This document shows positions 59,455 to 64,000 of a stretch of DNA of 64,000 bases, one piece after another (the stretch's first letter is position 1; each line of letters opens with the position of its first letter). The stretch lies in the NCBI GenBank assembly GCA_949825065.1, contig OX463838.1, positions 6,426,251 to 6,490,250 of the forward strand, read 5' to 3'. The notes beneath the pieces were generated by a model. That model had not been told where the DNA came from. It made no database searches and saw only the letters and a list, made by a program, of their open reading frames with translations. This stretch comes from Odontocerum albicorne. Lineage: Eukaryota > Arthropoda > Insecta > Trichoptera > Odontoceridae. The translations under genes and the position numbers were made by a program.

Positions 59455-59695
59455 GAGTCGGAGTTGACGATAAAATGATGATAGAATGACTAAGCGTATA
59501 TACATACAAGAAGTGCGAGATGGGCGTGGAAGAGGCAGATCGAGGAAAATGTGGCTGGAATAAATGAACCAGATTTTTAAAGACGGTTATCTGAGATGAA
59601 TGAATAAAAGATGTCTGTACTTGACGAGATGTATGAATAAGATCTGAAAAGTTTTGACATCTGTTTCCTCCACCTACTCTGAAAAGGCTTGATGA
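59455..59695 (+). pseudogene. RTE family G C-terminal remnant
   Basis: Translation gives RMTKRIYIQEVRDGRGRGRS, then RKMWLE-stop-MNQIFKDGYLR. This is the best-preserved Gly-Arg-rich C-terminus of the family in this window. Stops and frameshifts follow. Confidence 0.7.
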
Positions 59696-60004
59696 TATTT
59701 GTATATGTATGAACTAAATGTGAAATAAAATATTAATAAAATAAAATAAATCAGCGATTTTCAGAACATGTGTGTGCATGGCTCACGAAACCACTAATGT
59801 GTCGAATATAACACTGAAAGAAACTATAATTAAAGGAAAAATAAAGTGAATTGATAAAAAATAAAAGAAGTCAAGACAATTCAATCAAGACCGAATGAGG
59901 TAATTCCTGAGAAGTATGGCCGAACTCAAAAAAAATTTCATTTTTAATATCAATCAAATCAGACACAGATAAACATAATTATCGCATTTTCATGATTGGT
60001 AAAT

Positions 60005-60330
60005 TTCAAGCTCACGCATTCGTGGAAGCGTAGGTGTTACAGACATCAACAGTAAGACGGAGGAGAGGCGATTGAGATGGTATGGGCACGTTGGACGCAG
60101 AGCACCCTATCACATTGTGAACCAGGCAATCTCCATGGATCTCCCTCGAATAACAACCAGAGGAAGACCAAATAATTCATGGGTGGTGCAAAAAGATAAC
60201 CTGATGGAGAGGCACGGCCTGGGGGACGTAGTCCGGGACAGAAGAGCATACAACCTGAGAACGAGGAGAGCTGACCCCAACAGTCTTCGCAGACAGTGAG
60301 TTGGTATGGAGCCAGAGAAAAGAAGAAGAA
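60005..60330 (+). pseudogene. RTE-like LINE C-terminal fragment
   Basis: Reads RIRGSVGVTDINSKTEERRL, then RWYGHVGRRAPYHIVNQAIS, RGRPNNSWVVQKDNLMER, HGLGDVVRDRRAYNLRTRRAD and a stop. It is closely similar to the 48.1-kb copy on the other strand. It ends with AAAGAAGAAGAAGTAAATTT. Confidence 0.82.
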
Positions 60331-60409
60331 GTAAATTTCAACGTGCAGTTGGCGTTACCCACTATATATTTATTAATCTCACTGCAAATTTGGTGGATGA
60401 AAGGGTAAC

Positions 60410-60640
60410 GTAGACGTATAGAAAAACTACAAATAAGTCGAATAAATGCTGTAAAAATGCGTTCACTGAGGAGAATCGTCATTGTCGTTGCTAGGCCTCG
60501 TAATCGAGGATCCATTTGCCAATCTAACGTCAAATCCATTGGGGAGTGAAGCTGCGGAGTGATTTTTTGAAGTAAAACTTCTATAGGCGCGGTAGAGCGA
60601 ATTGGCCTGAACGTCACGAAAAGTGAAACGGTGTGTTATA
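60410..60640. repeat. LINE scrap and GC-richer repeat fragment
   Basis: AATAAATGCTGTAAAAATGC resembles the N-A-EMRA motif of RTE family G. GGCCTCGTAATCGAGGATCC then CTAACGTCAAATCC parallels sequence at 59.0 and 49.17 kb. Confidence 0.4.
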
Positions 60641-60644
60641 CAAT

Positions 60645-60835
60645 ATTATTATTATTAAATAATTATTTATTATTATTAAACATTTTAATTATTAATAAAT
60701 CATTATTAGTTATTTTTATATAAATAATTATTTATTATTAATAATAATTAATGTTATTTTAAGATTATTAAGTGTATTATATTAAAATTAAAATTATTAT
60801 TTATTATTAAAAATATATTTTCTTATAAAACAAAA
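60645..60835. repeat. ATT-rich low-complexity tract
   Basis: ATTATT and TTATTATTAAT words over about 190 bp. No other content. Confidence 0.85.
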
Positions 60836-60839
60836 TAAA

Positions 60840-61445
60840 ACTTTCTTCAATTTAATATGAGTGAATTGTTCATATATACTGTTTTCAATTTGATTTCCAG
60901 CTCTATTTATACTCGTTCATACCAAATAAATATATTTTTTAATATATTTTCATACTTCTGTCGTGTAGCTTATGACAGCATCGTGACTCCCACGAAAGCT
61001 CTTCTTGACACGTCTTCATCCCTTCCTGCACTCAATTGTTATTGTCATATCAGTTGTAAAGAGTAGTCCTGTTGCATCTCTCACTTAGTTCATCGCATAA
61101 GGACTTGTTCTCTTGTATGTTGTCCTTCCACGCATCCAGTATCCACAAATTTCTGTCAATTGTCTCTTTACCCACAAGCAATATACCCAAAGAATCAGGA
61201 GATTCATCATAGGTATACCTACTGTCGACAAACTGTCAGTGGTTTGAATTGATGATTGTATTCGTAACATTCTTTTCAAGCATCACATTTCAAATGTACC
61301 TATAATACGTATCTCGTTTGCTCTTCGAGTACAAGTCTCCGCGCCTTACATAAATATTGCAAAGACGATATACCTAACTAGTCACATTTTCGTCGTGGTG
61401 GTGATGTTCTGCTGTTTCATATGTTTTTCGCCTTTGACTCTTTAT
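60840..61445. other. No recognisable feature
   Basis: Reading frames of 64 and 69 codons have no domain. Nothing else supported. Confidence 0.45.
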
Positions 61446-61450
61446 ATTAT

Positions 61451-62039
61451 GTGATGTGTAACTAGAACACATTGCTTCTAAAAACTTTAATATCTCTATA
61501 AATATAATAAATACTGGGTTCAAATTTTAGGTATTTCTCCGTAATACATTTACGTATTGAATGAAAAGAATAATATTAATAATAATTAGTACTTATCGGC
61601 CACATCAGAGATATTTTGAAAAAATCTGGAATAAATTCACCTATACAATCAAACGTGTGCCAGTGTGTGACGTAATATATTCATTCTAAAAACCGATATG
61701 GATGAGAAAGCGACGCTATTCACGTCTCACTCTCACTCTCACTCTACTTCGATATATGGGAACGCAAGAAATAGAATCTCAGTTCGCTCGCTTCTCTCGC
61801 CTGACTTTCGTTCGAGGTAGTCGTTTCGCTTGTTTTGTGAACGTCATCCGATGTTTTTTTTTTCATGTTTTCAGCTATTGAATTTCAATTATTATCACTT
61901 TCGACTTCAAATTTAATTAATTTTAAGCGATTGGCTATGAATATTCTTATTTTTTCGATTTCAAATCGCTCATTTTTTTCATGTGTATCGAATACATAGC
62001 ACCAGAACGGGCTGATTTTTTAGCACAGGAAGGGAAAGG
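61451..62039 (-). repeat. Family D repeat, long copy (reverse)
   Basis: Reverse-oriented homologue of 13651-14258. It begins GTGATGTGTAACTAG and ends GCACAGGAAGGGAAAGG next to TTAA (62040-62043). A CACTCT-type short repeat at 61727-61745 is specific to this copy. Confidence 0.85.
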
Positions 62040-62049
62040 TTAACATCAT

Positions 62050-62980
62050 ATTGCTCGCCATTCCAGTTATTTTTTTTCATCTCAGCTTCACATCTTATAT
62101 TGTTGGTATTATTGAAGCCAGTCAGTAACCACTTCTTGACCACGAATCACTCTATTTGGTGGCAGTTTGTTACTGCATTATATAATCATTAACTTGGTTT
62201 TTGACTTATAGATAGAACATTTTTTAAAACATTATTATTAATTCCACAGTAAATAAAATATTTAATTTATTAAAATTTGCATATCGCCCGTATTCCACCT
62301 CTGACTTGATCCCAGCATTTGAGGTTTTGGGTCCCTTAATTTTGACAAGGCGGCGTAAATATTAAACCCTTTAACGTTTGTTTTGATAGGAGTGTTATTA
62401 AAGGACTTAAATATTACAACCGGCTTTTTAGCGCTCGCCAAAATAAGTCGACGGATTTATGTCTGATATATTTAAGTTTTTTTATATTATATTTAAGAAT
62501 AACAACACAAACAATTCACAAATTGTATAGTTATCTTTGCCCATATTCGGACGATTGGATATTCCGATATAAAGGCGTCAAGTGAGAGTTTTGTTGCGTT
62601 CGAAGTACTGATAACTGCGGAATTACTGTGGAAGTACTGATATTTTGCTAGGTGATTGAATTTATTTTCTGTGCTCTAGGTATTTTTCTTTCTCTTATAA
62701 TGTTGGTCTGTAAATCCGTCGTCGCTAATATTATTTTCAAGGAGTCCCTTTAGTCAGTTCTTTCATAGTCTCTAAGTAATGTGTTCATAATAAATAAAGA
62801 TTATTTGCATACCTTCTAGTGTAGATAACGTTTTATGGAACTTATTTAGCCCCTCATAATTTCAACGTAAAGTTGAAATTGAGCTGAAGGTAATGAAATG
62901 TTTAAACTGTTCATAAAAATATAAACTCACATACTTATTATCAAAAAAGTAATTCACCAAGGTTCGATTTCTAACCAACA
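62050..62980. other. No recognisable feature
   Basis: AT-rich DNA without visible coding, repeat or terminal structures. Confidence 0.5.
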
Positions 62981-62984
62981 TTAG

Positions 62985-63110
62985 ATAAATGAGCCGACTA
63001 AATGCTTTAGAAATGCGTGCACTAATAAGAAAATGACAATATGTCACAAAACATAGAGTGAAGTGACTAAAGATGAATGTAAACTTATTTTGAGATCGTT
63101 TGGACGTAAT
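62985..63110 (+). mobile_element. RTE family G scrap
   Basis: Translation SRLNALEMRALIRK matches the N-A-EMRAL motif of the copies at 13.3 and 37.25 kb. Short and broken. Confidence 0.55.
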
Positions 63111-63127
63111 AAAATAAATATATAAAT

Positions 63128-63246
63128 AATAAATAATAGGTTTATTGATAGAAACATAGTATGTACAGAATATATTTATATAACACTTCTAAAACACATA
63201 AATTGCAGATAATACATTAAATACAGAAGCTATCAAAAGGTCTGGG
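63128..63246 (-). mobile_element. Family F element 3' end (reverse)
   Basis: Reverse-oriented homologue of 30462-30596. To its right (63250-63960) I see no recognisable feature. Confidence 0.65.
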
Positions 63247-63966
63247 CTCATCTAATAGCATCCCCTCGGCCAACATACACCCCACCAATATAGGGCGAAC
63301 CCAGCCACGGGGACACCAGATGTTTTTCAGCCCACACCAATATGGGCATATACTCGTAGACATATACTCGTAGAACGGATAAATGAAAAACGACTAACAA
63401 AACAGGTACAAAAAGTGGTTTATTATTTATGAAATACAAATATAAATTAAAATCTTTGACGCACATAAAAATAAATAATTATTTTCAGATAATATTTTAT
63501 GGAGGGCTCAGTCTATATATTTTTTTAAATTATTAACGGCCACTTAAATAAAGGGTTTTAACCAATTGTAAAATCTGTTTATTTAAAGAAAATAACTGCC
63601 TTTTGTGAATAATATTTCAAATTGAAGCTTTGCTTTGTCTTTTATTGGGTTTTAAATTAAATTAAATATCAGCGAATAGCCTATTTACTCAACCAGTAAA
63701 CTAATTATGCAAATTTTCCTTTCTCCGTTCCACTCGTTTCAATATTTTAATCGACCTTTATCGGTAAAAAAGGGAATTTACATAATTTCAGTTTTCAAAG
63801 CCAAGAACGATGTTTTACCCCGAGAGTCTCTCAATTTTAATAATTGTTTTTAATTATAAAGGTAATTGAATACTTTAAATTGAAAAGTAAATATATTCTT
63901 TTGATTAGTTTCCAGTAACAGGGTATTTTAGTCATCAATCTTTATTCTATACCTACAATACAATAC

Positions 63967-64000
63967 AAATGCGCATGCTAAGATGGTCAGCTGGTGTGTC
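63967..64000 (+). pseudogene. RTE-like LINE fragment running off the window
   Basis: The last bases translate as MRMLRWSAGV, matching EMRMLRWSADVS of the 48.1-kb LINE. The element continues beyond the window. Confidence 0.6.

Overview
This is AT-rich, repeat-dense DNA from an animal nuclear genome, almost certainly an insect. The only conventional gene I can support is a small RR-type (chitin-binding type 4) cuticle protein gene on the minus strand, and that family is confined to arthropods. I cannot fix the order of insect. There are no operons, no RNA genes beyond ribozyme-like motifs and SINE-derived tRNA-like heads, and no sign of prokaryotic DNA.

The cuticle gene has two coding exons. 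A nine-base first exon (Met-Lys-Ile) lies at 43597-43605, with a TATA box and an initiator just upstream. The second exon at 37974-38297 carries the rest of the 110-residue protein. The 5.3-kb intron between them holds a nearly intact 2.8-kb RTE-like LINE (39016-41839), a (TA)n tract, copies of a repeat family called C here, and a 200-base assembly gap (41905-42104).

Everything else is transposable elements and tandem repeats. Left third (1-22 kb): 82-bp, 132-136-bp and 135-bp tandem arrays, a 545-bp (TA)n tract on the end of a LINE remnant, a 54-60-bp satellite interrupted by a LINE, and a 40/43-bp satellite with higher-order structure. Middle (22-37 kb): BovB/RTE C-terminal fragments, a piggyBac-type MITE with TTAA ends, mariner pieces, two CTG...CAG MITEs (the other is at 3.6 kb), and a trinucleotide tract. 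Right part (43-64 kb): two copies of a CR1/jockey-like LINE 3' end, RTE fragments, Penelope-like elements (one with a readable GIY-YIG endonuclease domain), a 42-bp tandem array, and more LINE and SINE debris.

The most interesting signal is a pair of Penelope-like families (A and B). Each carries inverted pLTR arms containing hammerhead-ribozyme-like cores (CUGANGA, helix II, GAAA, CCGG, UA). The two families use different helix II sequences that both still pair. A second system-level signal is a set of tRNA-headed SINEs whose 3' ends match the 3' end of the CR1/jockey-like LINE in the same window, which fits a SINE/LINE partnership. Family letters (A-H) are local labels for this window only.
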